Assembly (NCBI GenBank): GCA_038043245.1
Contig: JBBTCH010000012.1
Span: forward strand, 1 to 64,000
Reading direction: 5' to 3'
DNA: 64,000 nt
Source: JACPFV01 sp038043245
GTDB lineage: Bacteria; Pseudomonadota; Gammaproteobacteria; Nevskiales; Nevskiaceae
Below, piece after piece: positions 57,900 through 64,000 of this stretch. Below the pieces are notes generated by a model that saw only the letters and a list, made by a program, of their open reading frames with translations, did no database searches and was not told the DNA's origin. The position numbers were made by a program, and so were the translations under genes. How positions within the stretch are numbered: position 1 is the first letter of the stretch; every line of letters starts with the position of its first letter.

Positions 57900-58184
57900 A
57901 TGAAAGACACGCAAGCGCTGGAAGACCTCGCCACCAAACTCGCCGGACTTCTGCCGCCGGGCCTCAAAGGACTACGCGAAGAGCTGCGCGATAATTTTCG
58001 CGCTCTGCTGCGCTCGCATCTCGACCGTCTCGATCTGGTCTCACGCGAGCGCTTCGATGCACAGGCGGCCGTACTGGCGCGCACTCGCGAGAAGCTGGCG
58101 GCGCTGGAAGCGCGGTTGAAAAAAATCGAAAGCACCCCCCTCGCCCCGCAGGAGAGAGGGGCTGGGGGAGAGGGCCAGCGGTGA
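57900..58184 (+). CDS. ubiK: Ubiquinone biosynthesis accessory factor UbiK (YqiC/BMFP)
   Basis: A 94-aa small protein that helps assemble the aerobic ubiquinone complex. The amphipathic N-terminus (LEDLATKLAGLLPPGLKGLREELRDNFRALLRSHLDRLDLVSRERFDAQAAVLARTREKL in adjacent phrases) and the coiled-coil end LEARLKKIE define the family. The final TPLAPQERGAGGEGQR is encoded by CCCTCGCCCC...GGGGGAGAGGGCC repeat DNA and replaces any native C-terminus. The stop overlaps the GTG start of the DUF559 gene (GTGA). In other gammaproteobacteria ubiK is next to comM directly. Confidence 0.88.
   Translation: MKDTQALEDLATKLAGLLPPGLKGLREELRDNFRALLRSHLDRLDLVSRERFDAQAAVLARTREKLAALEARLKKIESTPLAPQERGAGGEGQR
58142..58176 (+). 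repeat. Left direct repeat flanking the DUF559 gene (CCCTCTCCC family)
   Basis: A 35-nt stretch CGCCCCGCAGGAGAGAGGGG...GGGAGAGGGCC that matches 58559-58593 at 30 of 35 positions in the same orientation. It forms the end of ubiK. Confidence 0.85.
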
Positions 58185-58597
58185 ATCTTCGCGCGAGCGC
58201 CAAATCCTTACGCAGGCGCATGACCGATCCGGAACGACTTTTGTGGTTCCGGTTACGAGCGCACCGCCTGCACGGACACAAGTTCAAGCGTCAGCATCCT
58301 TTGGGCCCGTACATTCTGGATTTCGTCAGCATGGAGAATTACTTGGTGATTGAGGTGGACGGCGGACAACATGCCGACACAACAAACGACGTGGTGCGGG
58401 ATCGCTGGTTAGCCCCCCGAGGATTCAATGTGCTGAGGTTCTGGAACAACGAGGTTCTGCAAAATACTGATGGCGTTCTCGAAGTAATTGCCGCAGCACT
58501 GCGAGCACCCTCTCTCCCATCCTCTCTCCCCGCTGGGGAGAGAGGCGTTAATTCCCCTCGCCCCGAAGGCGAGAGGGGTCTGGGGAGAGGGCCGTGA
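58181..58597 (+). CDS. DUF559 endonuclease-like protein in a repeat-bounded cassette
   Basis: A 138-aa protein of the DUF559 family (Vsr-like/PD-(D/E)XK fold). It starts at a GTG. Motifs: SLRRRMTDPERLLWFRLR, HRLHGHKFKRQHPLGPYILDFVS, LVIEVDGGQHAD (acidic active-site residues), and FNVLRFWNNEVLQN. The last 30 residues (SLPSSLPAGERGVNSPRPEGERG and following) are translated CCCTCTCCC repeats. Both joints are GTGA overlaps with ubiK and comM. Such genes occur in many genomes next to this repeat type. A role in mobilising the repeats is possible but unproven. Confidence 0.85.
   Translation: MNLRASAKSLRRRMTDPERLLWFRLRAHRLHGHKFKRQHPLGPYILDFVSMENYLVIEVDGGQHADTTNDVVRDRWLAPRGFNVLRFWNNEVLQNTDGVLEVIAAALRAPSLPSSLPAGERGVNSPRPEGERGLGRGP
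58508..58593 (+). repeat. Right repeat block flanking the DUF559 gene
   Basis: Contains inverted arms CCTCTCTCCCCGCTGGGGAGAGAGG (within 58521-58545) and CCCCTCGCCCCGAAGGCGAGAGGGG, and ends with the 35-nt copy (58559-58593) of the left direct repeat. It encodes the tail of the DUF559 protein and stops exactly at the comM start codon. Confidence 0.88.
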
Positions 58598-60108
58598 GCC
58601 TCGCCACCGTCCTATCGCGCGCCCAGAACGGCCTGACCGCCGATCTGGTCACGGTGGAAGTTCATCTCGCGCCCGGCATCCCCAGCGTCTCGATCGTCGG
58701 ACTGCCCGAAGCCGCGGTGCGCGAATCCCGCGACCGCGTCAAAGCCGCCATCACCAACTGCGGCTACAAGTTTCCGACAAACATGCGGGTGACCATCAAT
58801 CTTGCGCCTGCGGATCTGCCCAAGGACGGCGCGCGTTTCGATCTGGCCATCGCGCTCGGGATATTGGCGGCGATGGACCAGATCCCCGGCGAACCCTTGC
58901 ACGATCTGGAAATCCTCGGCGAGCTGGCGCTGTCAGGCGAAGTGCGCCCGATACCCGGCGCACTGCCGGCCGCCTTGCGCTGTGCGGAAGCAAAGCGGGC
59001 ATTGCTGCTGCCCCAGACCAACGCCGGGGAAGCCGCGCTGGTGCGCACGCTCACCATTCATGCCGCCACCCATCTCACTGAGATCTGTACCGCGCTGCAT
59101 AACGGGAAACTCGCGACATTCTCCAGCGCCACGACTCAACCATCGCGAGAAGCCATCCCTGATCTCGCGGACGTTCGCGGCCAGTTCCAGGCCAAGCGCG
59201 TGCTCGAAGTCGCTGCCGCTGGCGGTCACTCGATCCTGATGTCCGGCCCGCCCGGCAGCGGCAAAAGCATGCTTGCCACGCGCTTGCCTGGCGTCTTGCC
59301 ACCGCTGAACGAAGCCGAGGCCATCGAGGTCGCCTCCATCGCATCCGCGGGCACCGGATCATTCTCGCCAGCGCGCTGGGGCATTCGCCCATATCGAAGC
59401 CCGCATCATTCTGCTTCGGCAGTTGCTCTGGTCGGTGGCGGCGGGGGCGCCACCGTCCGTCCCGGCGAAATCACGCTGGCCCATCTGGGGGTTTTGTTTT
59501 TGGACGAACTGCCGGAGTTCGATCGCGATGTGCTCGAAGCCCTGCGCGAACCGCTGGAGGCCGGGCGCATCACCATCTCACGTGCCGCGCGGCAGGCGGA
59601 CTTTCCGGCGCGCTTTCAGCTGGTCGCGGCAATGAACCCCTGCCCCTGCGGCTTTCTCGGCGACGCATCCGGCAAATGCCGCTGCACGCCGGATCAGGTA
59701 CAGCGCTATCGGGCGAAGATCTCCGGCCCGCTGCTTGATCGCATTGACCTGCAGATCACGGTGCCACGGATCGAACGCGAGGCACTGACGGCGCCGGTGG
59801 CGCAAACCGCAGAATCCAGCGTGGCTGTGCGTACACGCGTGGCCACAGCACGGGAACGTCAACTGGCCCGCGCCGGCAAATGCAACGCGCTGCTGACCGT
59901 GAAAGAAGTGGAACAGCATTGTGTTGCGGATACTGCAGCCAGACAGTTGCTGGAAGCGGCCATGGGCCGACTGTCCTTATCTGCTCGCGGATATCACCGC
60001 GTGCTGAAGGTGGCGCGCACGATCGCCGACTTGGCGCAATCGAACACCATCACTAGCGCACACGTGGCAGAGGCAGTGCGTTACCGCGAACTCGATCGCG
60101 CAATCTAA
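58594..60108 (+). CDS. comM: YifB/ComM-type Mg-chelatase-like AAA+ ATPase
   Basis: A 504-aa hexameric helicase-like ATPase that promotes branch migration during natural transformation. An N-terminal Lon-protease-like domain (SIVGLPEAAVRESRDRVKAAITNCGY) is followed by the AAA+ core: Walker A SGPPGSGKSML (about residue 214), Walker B LFLDELPEF, and the Cys-rich MNPCPCGFLGDASGKCRCTP insert. The C-terminal RGYHRVLKVARTIADL is the family's last signature. The start is a GTG overlapping the DUF559 stop. In related genomes comM is normally next to ubiK. Confidence 0.95.
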   Translation: MSLATVLSRAQNGLTADLVTVEVHLAPGIPSVSIVGLPEAAVRESRDRVKAAITNCGYKFPTNMRVTINLAPADLPKDGARFDLAIALGILAAMDQIPGEPLHDLEILGELALSGEVRPIPGALPAALRCAEAKRALLLPQTNAGEAALVRTLTIHAATHLTEICTALHNGKLATFSSATTQPSREAIPDLADVRGQFQAKRVLEVAAAGGHSILMSGPPGSGKSMLATRLPGVLPPLNEAEAIEVASIASAGTGSFSPARWGIRPYRSPHHSASAVALVGGGGGATVRPGEITLAHLGVLFLDELPEFDRDVLEALREPLEAGRITISRAARQADFPARFQLVAAMNPCPCGFLGDASGKCRCTPDQVQRYRAKISGPLLDRIDLQITVPRIEREALTAPVAQTAESSVAVRTRVATARERQLARAGKCNALLTVKEVEQHCVADTAARQLLEAAMGRLSLSARGYHRVLKVARTIADLAQSNTITSAHVAEAVRYRELDRAI

Positions 60109-60128
60109 AAACTGCGCCCCAAAGAAAA

Positions 60129-60155
60129 CGGGGGCCTTGCGGCCCCCGTAATTTT
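60129..60155. terminator. Bidirectional intrinsic terminator between comM and the porin gene
   Basis: Stem CGGGGGCC-TTGC-GGCCCCCG (60129-60148) followed by TAATTTTT on the plus strand. On the minus strand it is followed by TTTTCTTT. It serves both convergent genes. Confidence 0.9.
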
Positions 60156-60179
60156 TAGGGTCTAGATCAAAGCGTGTTA

Positions 60180-61448
60180 TTAGAAGCGGTAGATGGCCTT
60201 CAGCGTGCCGGTCTGCTGGTAGGTTTGGCCACCACCAGCGTTGTTGGTGAAGCTGACGGTCGGGAAGACCTTCGTGCCCGCGTTGCCGGACATATTGTCA
60301 TGGCGAACTTCGGCCAGCAGCTCAAGCCCGCTCAGCGGGGAATAACCGAAAGTCGCCGTCAGCTCGTTGATAAACACAAACTCTTCGCCACCAACTCCGC
60401 CTTCCGGAACGTTGGTGTCCAAGGAGATGTATTCACCACGGAGAGCGACACGGGCTTTCGGTGTCAGCTTGAAGTTGACATACGCAGCAACACCCGAGTC
60501 ATGAACCGTGTTGCCTACAGCTGCAATGCCGTTGGCATCCGTCGTACGGATATCGGCGTTGAGGCCGAGCGTCAGGGCGTCAATCGGCGTCACGCTGGCG
60601 ACGAAGTCGTACAGAGTGACGTTGCGATTGTCAGCGCCAAGACCGCCGGCCGGGGCACCTGCCGCAACACCTTCATCACCGGTGATATAGGTGAATGCGG
60701 TGCTGAACATGCCGCCCGTGTAAGCAATCTGACTCTCAATGCTGATGTCGGAGTTGCTGTCCGTGCTGCCGTTTGCAGCAAGACCGGCAATGGCCGGGCT
60801 ACCCGCCGCGCCAGTGTTCACACCACCCAGCGTCAGGGTCAAACCCTTGCACAGCGCGTAGGTGCCACGCACGCCGACATGCGTCAGGGGCTGCAGGTTG
60901 GTGAACAGGAAAGAACGCGAGGCATTGATGTTGCCCGCCGGGTTGATGACTTCCGAGCCCGCGAGCGTGACGAACTTGCCGCCCATGACCGTCAGATCGC
61001 CCATCGTGTACGACAGGTAGGCCTGGTTCAGAGCCCAGTCAGAGCCACCAACTGCAGTGGCGCCAGTGCCCGCGCCGCGCGTACCCAGCAGGAAGTTTGC
61101 GTCGTCACCGTAAATCGAGTTGACGACCAAGCTCAAGCCATTGGACCACTGCTTGGAGATGGTGAGATTCAGCTGATGAAACACAAACGAGTTCGGATGC
61201 GTGTCGAACTGACGGAATGACGCGCTACCGGCCGTACCAAAAGCGCCGCCCGTCTGTACGTCGGCCGAGGAAACGTCATACGACATGTCCACCGTGCCAG
61301 AGACGTTGATGCCGGAGGCGCCAAGAACGGCGTCGAGCGTCGGGATGACCGCCTTGGGCGCAGCAGGGGCAGCCTTCTTGGCCGCGAAGGCCGAGATCGG
61401 CGCCAGACTGAGCGCGGTTGCGAGAACAACAGCTTGTTTGAGTTTCAT
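60180..61448 (-). CDS. Outer-membrane beta-barrel porin-like protein
   Basis: A 422-aa protein from the ATG at 61448 (GGAG 7 nt upstream). Signal peptide MKLKQAVVLATALSLAPISAFA, then an AKKAAPAAP linker and a barrel of alternating strands (INVSGTVDMSYDVSSADV, QLNLTISKQWSNGLSLVVN, QAYLSYTMGDLTVMGGKF, ...) ending in the outer-membrane signature LKAIYRF with terminal Phe. It fits the outer-membrane beta-barrel (BBP2-type) porins found next to glnK-amtB in several gammaproteobacteria. Substrate unknown. Lower codon GC than its neighbours suggests high expression or different history. Confidence 0.82.
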   Translation of the reverse strand: MKLKQAVVLATALSLAPISAFAAKKAAPAAPKAVIPTLDAVLGASGINVSGTVDMSYDVSSADVQTGGAFGTAGSASFRQFDTHPNSFVFHQLNLTISKQWSNGLSLVVNSIYGDDANFLLGTRGAGTGATAVGGSDWALNQAYLSYTMGDLTVMGGKFVTLAGSEVINPAGNINASRSFLFTNLQPLTHVGVRGTYALCKGLTLTLGGVNTGAAGSPAIAGLAANGSTDSNSDISIESQIAYTGGMFSTAFTYITGDEGVAAGAPAGGLGADNRNVTLYDFVASVTPIDALTLGLNADIRTTDANGIAAVGNTVHDSGVAAYVNFKLTPKARVALRGEYISLDTNVPEGGVGGEEFVFINELTATFGYSPLSGLELLAEVRHDNMSGNAGTKVFPTVSFTNNAGGGQTYQQTGTLKAIYRF

Positions 61449-61606
61449 TACCTGACTCCTTAGAGATTGTTGAACAGACCCCAAAATTGGTTACCGCGAC
61501 ACCTGTGTAATTTGTCTATCTTAACAGCGTTCACGAGAGTGTCACGGGCATTCTATACACCCACGATTTGAAAAGGCAAGGGCCGTGCCAGCCGCGCGAC
61601 AACGGC

Positions 61607-62065
61607 TTATTTGAGAAGTTCCATGACCGCCGCCTTGATTTCGGCGTCGCTCAGCGAGGCATCGCCGCCCCTCGCAGGCATGGCGTTCTTGCCCTTGATG
61701 GCGGACTTGACCAAGCCCTCCAACCCACCGGCGGCAGCCTTGCGTGCACCCCAAGCACCCTTCTTGGGCGCTCCAAGGACACCGGACGCATGGCAGGCGC
61801 CGCAGACCTTGGCGACCACTTCCCTGCCTGAATAGGGCGCTCGGGCTTCGGCAGACGCGGCGGCTTTCATCAGCACCGACGAATCAGTGACGACCTGCGC
61901 CAGGGGGCGGATGCGCTCTTCGATGCGCTTGAGCGCGGCTGAATCATCGGCGGCGGGCGTGATGTAGGCAGCGATCACCATAATGACGGCGGTGATGCCG
62001 CCGAGCACGCCCAACACGGCAAGAAAGCTTTTGACGAACTTCTGGTCGTGCTGTTGCTGGTTCAC
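61607..62065 (-). CDS. Membrane-anchored cytochrome c5-type protein
   Basis: A 152-aa protein with an uncleaved N-terminal anchor (FLAVLGVLGGITAVIMVIAAYI) and a monohaem cytochrome c domain: haem motif CGACH in VVAKVCGACHASGVLGAPKKGAWGAR, with the distal Met in KNAMPARGG. It resembles cytochrome c5/CycB carriers that pass electrons to terminal oxidases. A small helical region with EERIRPLAQVV precedes the haem domain. It is 158 nt upstream of the porin gene, and that gap contains no gene. Confidence 0.92.
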   Translation of the reverse strand: MNQQQHDQKFVKSFLAVLGVLGGITAVIMVIAAYITPAADDSAALKRIEERIRPLAQVVTDSSVLMKAAASAEARAPYSGREVVAKVCGACHASGVLGAPKKGAWGARKAAAGGLEGLVKSAIKGKNAMPARGGDASLSDAEIKAAVMELLK

Positions 62066-62141
62066 GAATGATCCCTGAGATTTGTTTGTCGCAAAGTATA
62101 TCCAGCCACAACGGGCGCGGCCACAGACCTTACCGCCGCCT

Positions 62142-62447
62142 TCAGGCTTTCTTGAGGCAATCCTTCATGAACGCCTTGCGCTCGTCCTTGTGCAGATCCT
62201 GCTGCTTGGCGCTCTGGTTGCAGGCTTTCATCTTGGCGCGCTGGGCTTTCTGTTTTTCAGTAAGCGGTTTCTTGACGCTCGGTTTTTTGGCTTTGGTGGA
62301 TGTGCTGGCCTTGGCGGGAGTGGCGGCTTTTTCTTTGGCTTCTGGCGCGTCCGCAGCTTCTTCTACGGCCGCTTCGGCTGGCGCGGGCTCCTGTGCAAAG
62401 CTCAAAAACGAAAGTGAAAACAGCACAGCTGCGATCAGTTTCAGCAT
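62142..62447 (-). CDS. psiF: PsiF-repeat protein
   Basis: A 101-aa exported protein: signal peptide ending SFA, an Ala/Glu/Pro/Lys-rich linker (PAEAAVEEAADAPEAKEKAATPAKAS), then one PsiF repeat (LTEKQKAQRAKMKACNQSAKQQDLHKDERKAFMKDCLKK) with the two conserved Cys. E. coli PsiF is induced by phosphate starvation and has no known activity. It has one repeat where E. coli has two. It lies 76 nt upstream of the cytochrome gene on the same strand. Confidence 0.85.
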   Translation of the reverse strand: MLKLIAAVLFSLSFLSFAQEPAPAEAAVEEAADAPEAKEKAATPAKASTSTKAKKPSVKKPLTEKQKAQRAKMKACNQSAKQQDLHKDERKAFMKDCLKKA

Positions 62448-62472
62448 GACTCTCTCCCCTTCAATTTATGGG

Positions 62473-62500
62473 TTGGTTTGAACAGCCCTGCCGTTATACT
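62473..62500 (+). promoter_or_regulatory. Candidate sigma70 promoter for the small membrane-protein pair
   Basis: TTGGTT-N16-TATACT on the plus strand, 77 nt upstream of the ATG at 62578. It is the clearest sigma70-type match in the 130-nt divergent gap. Confidence 0.5.
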
Positions 62501-62577
62501 CGCGCGCCGATTCATCGTCCATATCGCAGCGCAACATGGGTCGGGCGCACGATAAGGGCGTCGGATAAAATCAGGCC

Positions 62578-62805
62578 ATGTCTCAAGCTGAACGCATCAA
62601 GGAAACACTCGGCTGGCTCAAGGTCGTATTTGCCGCGCTGGTGGCGATCGATGTTTCTGTGATCGCATGGCTGGCACAGAACTTTAGGACTGCTGACGCA
62701 GTCTTGATCGTGTTGGCTGTGAGCGCGGTTGCGGGCACGACTGTCGCTATTGTCGGTGTCAATCACGCGGCTTTTCGCCGTCTCGCGCAATTGGAGAAAC
62801 TTTGA
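62578..62805 (+). CDS. Small two-helix membrane protein
   Basis: A 75-aa protein with a charged amphipathic start (MSQAERIKETLGW) and two membrane helices (LKVVFAALVAIDVSVIAWLAQNF and AVLIVLAVSAVAGTTVAIVGVNHAA), ending FRRLAQLEKL. I recall similar RIKE...GWLKV proteins in scattered bacteria, usually next to a second tiny membrane protein, as here. The function is unknown. The TGA stop overlaps the next ATG by one base (TGATG). The region is less GC-rich than its surroundings. Confidence 0.75.
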   Translation: MSQAERIKETLGWLKVVFAALVAIDVSVIAWLAQNFRTADAVLIVLAVSAVAGTTVAIVGVNHAAFRRLAQLEKL

Positions 62806-62900
62806 TGGTCTGGGCCGTAGTCATTGCAGTTGTGATCTTCATTGGCGGCATGCTGATCGTTGCCTATGAAGCATCCACTGCGAATCAGAATCTGAAATAG
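62805..62900 (+). CDS. Tiny single-helix membrane protein (31 aa)
   Basis: Frame of 31 codons plus stop, read here directly: MVWAVVIAVVIFIGGMLIV then AYEASTANQNLK. It is one hydrophobic helix with a short polar tail. Its ATG overlaps the stop of the 75-aa gene (TGATG), which strongly suggests that the two are translated together. No ribosome site of its own is visible. The pair looks like a small membrane module. Confidence 0.65.
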   Translation: MVWAVVIAVVIFIGGMLIVAYEASTANQNLK

Positions 62901-62965
62901 CGCCTGCGTAGGCGTTTGCCGGATCTAGCGCCTCACGGGTGCTGGCAGGCGGGCGCTTGGCCAAC

Positions 62966-63859
62966 ATGACTTTCCAAGACCTCATCCTCAAACTCCAGAG
63001 CTTCTGGGCCGGCCATGGCTGCGTAATCGTGCAGCCGATGGACATGGAGATGGGCGCTGGCACTTTTCACTGGGCGACCTTCCTGCGCTCCATCGGCCCC
63101 GAGCCCTGGAACGCAGCGTATGTGCAACCTTCGCGAAGGCCCACCGACGGCCGCTACGGCGAAAACCCTAATCGCCTTCAGCACTACTACCAGTTCCAGG
63201 TGTTGATGAAGCCGTCGCCACCGGACATCCAGCAGCTCTATCTCGACTCGCTGAAGGTGCTCGGCTTCGACCCGCTGACTCACGACATCCGTTTCGTCGA
63301 GGACAACTGGGAATCGCCGACTCTCGGCGCCTGGGGGCTGGGGTGGGAGGTCTGGCTCAACGGCATGGAAGTAACGCAGTTCACCTACTTCCAGCAGGTC
63401 GGCGGCATCGAGTGCCGGCCGGTGTCGGGCGAGATCACCTACGGCCTTGAACGGCTGGCGATGTACATCCAGAAAAAAGAATCGGTCTACGACCTGGTGT
63501 GGTCCGACGTCGGCGGCCGCATCGTCACCTACGGCGACGTCTATCACCAGAACGAAGTCGAGCAATCAGCCTACAACTTCGAGCACGCCGATACCGTTGG
63601 GCTCTTCGAGCGTTTCAACAAGGCCGAGGCCGAATGCCAGCATTTGCTGGGCTTGGACAAGCCGCTGCCCCTGCCCGCCTACGAGCGCACGATCCAGGCC
63701 TCGCACGCCTTCAACCTGCTCGATGCACGCGGCGCGATTTCCGTCACCGAGCGTCAGGCCTACATTCTGCGCGTGCGCACACTGGCGCGCGGCTGCGCCG
63801 AGGCGTACTACGATGCTCGTGCACGAATTGCTGGATTTCCACCGTTGAAGGCAACGTAG
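62966..63859 (+). CDS. glyQ: Glycine-tRNA ligase alpha subunit
   Basis: Catalytic subunit of the heterotetrameric glycyl-tRNA synthetase, 297 aa from the ATG at 62966. Family blocks: MTFQDLILKLQSFWAGHGCVIVQPMDMEMGAGTFHWATFLRSIG (in adjacent phrases), NRLQHYYQFQVLMKPSP, WEVWLNGMEVTQFTYFQQVGG, ITYGLERLAMYIQ and LARGCAEAYYDARARIAGFPPL. The last 17 codons use more A/T-ending codons than the rest. A second copy of the same codons, with more host-like third positions, lies 147 nt downstream. The beta subunit glyS is expected next but is beyond the window. Confidence 0.96.
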   Translation: MTFQDLILKLQSFWAGHGCVIVQPMDMEMGAGTFHWATFLRSIGPEPWNAAYVQPSRRPTDGRYGENPNRLQHYYQFQVLMKPSPPDIQQLYLDSLKVLGFDPLTHDIRFVEDNWESPTLGAWGLGWEVWLNGMEVTQFTYFQQVGGIECRPVSGEITYGLERLAMYIQKKESVYDLVWSDVGGRIVTYGDVYHQNEVEQSAYNFEHADTVGLFERFNKAEAECQHLLGLDKPLPLPAYERTIQASHAFNLLDARGAISVTERQAYILRVRTLARGCAEAYYDARARIAGFPPLKAT

Positions 63860-64000
63860 CGCATGTCTCTTCAACGAATACCGTACGGCGCCGACTCGCG
63901 ACGCTACGATCCCCATGCTTCGCATGGGGCCCCTCCACGCTGCTCGCGTTGCTACTACTCCGCCCGCGCACGAATTGCCGGCTTTGCGCCGCTGAAGTCC
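63860..64000 (+). repeat. Insertion-like spacer and duplicate glyQ 3' end
   Basis: After the glyQ stop come about 90 nt without a gene, including a CCCCATGC-TTC-GCATGGGG hairpin near 63911-63929. Then 63950-64000 repeats the end of glyQ (63803-63853): 36 of the 48 bases from the first shared TAC onward match, encoding YYSARARIAGFAPLKS versus YYDARARIAGFPPLKA, with most differences at third positions. The window ends before any stop codon of the copy. Confidence 0.8.

Noticed and set aside
62901..62965. Possible riboswitch or T-box leader before glyQ
   Set aside because: Only 65 nt with one weak CGCCTGCGTAGGCG hairpin. T-boxes are not expected in gammaproteobacteria and no glycine riboswitch motif is present.

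Overview
The window is a compact, high-GC chromosomal segment (genes often overlap by 4 nt as ATGA/GTGA) from a Gram-negative gammaproteobacterium. The argH / algZ-algR-hemC-hemD-hemX-hemY block is a Pseudomonas/Xanthomonas-type neighbourhood. Hopanoid genes hpnIJKL, a full homogentisate pathway, ceramidase-type lipoproteins, LpxR and a YdbH/YdbL pair point to an environmental, lipid-active member. A Nevskiales/Solimonas-like relative is my best guess, but that is inference. No rRNA, prophage, CRISPR array or intact transposase is present.

Layout. 1-2.2 kb: 5' part of prfC, then arsC-aqpS (arsenate reductase plus aquaporin) and msrA. 2.2-5.9 kb: an HvfA/bufferin-type RiPP metallophore operon (hvfX-hvfA-hvfB-hvfC, minus strand) with a divergent AraC-type regulator. 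5.9-11 kb: tRNA-Ile2(CAU) and, 8 nt later, hpnI-hpnJ-hpnK-hpnL plus an acyl-CoA thioesterase. 11-21.8 kb: phenylalanine/tyrosine catabolism (maiA, fahA, hmgA, hppD, phhA) interleaved with three large lipoproteins of unclear function, and a proline iminopeptidase. 21.8-22.1 kb: a MITE-like element. 22.2-29 kb: mltD, a patatin phospholipase, a TetR regulator, mscL, a ferredoxin-type reductase, a YgjP-type hydrolase and two small membrane proteins. 29-36.4 kb: hemYXDC, algR-algZ, argH. 36.4-43 kb: a coupled plus-strand operon with neutral ceramidase, lipase, endoglycosylceramidase-like GH5, fatty-acid hydroxylase-like protein and a metallo-hydrolase, which looks like sphingolipid breakdown. 43-51.5 kb: lpxR, a secreted Gly/Lys-rich protein, ydbL, ydbH, small-molecule enzymes and speA. 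51.5-64 kb: speE, a CDGSH protein, two complete glnK-amtB pairs with a sigma54 promoter, ubiK, a DUF559 cassette, comM, a porin, a cytochrome c, psiF, two tiny membrane proteins and glyQ.

Most notable: (i) the RiPP metallophore operon, whose precursor carries seven [E/D]GKCG cysteines in a tandem repeat and is followed by a hairpin that could set the precursor:enzyme ratio; (ii) the 3' end of glyQ, followed 147 bp later by a second, mostly synonymously different copy of the same codons, as if a short element had landed in the gene and restored its end; (iii) a DUF559 nuclease gene bounded by about 35-bp direct repeats inside the ubiK-comM operon, with translational coupling kept at both joints; (iv) a 272-bp element with terminal inverted repeats and a CTAG duplication immediately 5' of pip; (v) the sphingolipid-type hydrolase operon downstream of argH; (vi) an apparent CTG start codon for phhA. 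Dispersed inverted repeats (GTCATTCCCGCG type and CCCTCTCCC type) occur at several intergenic sites.
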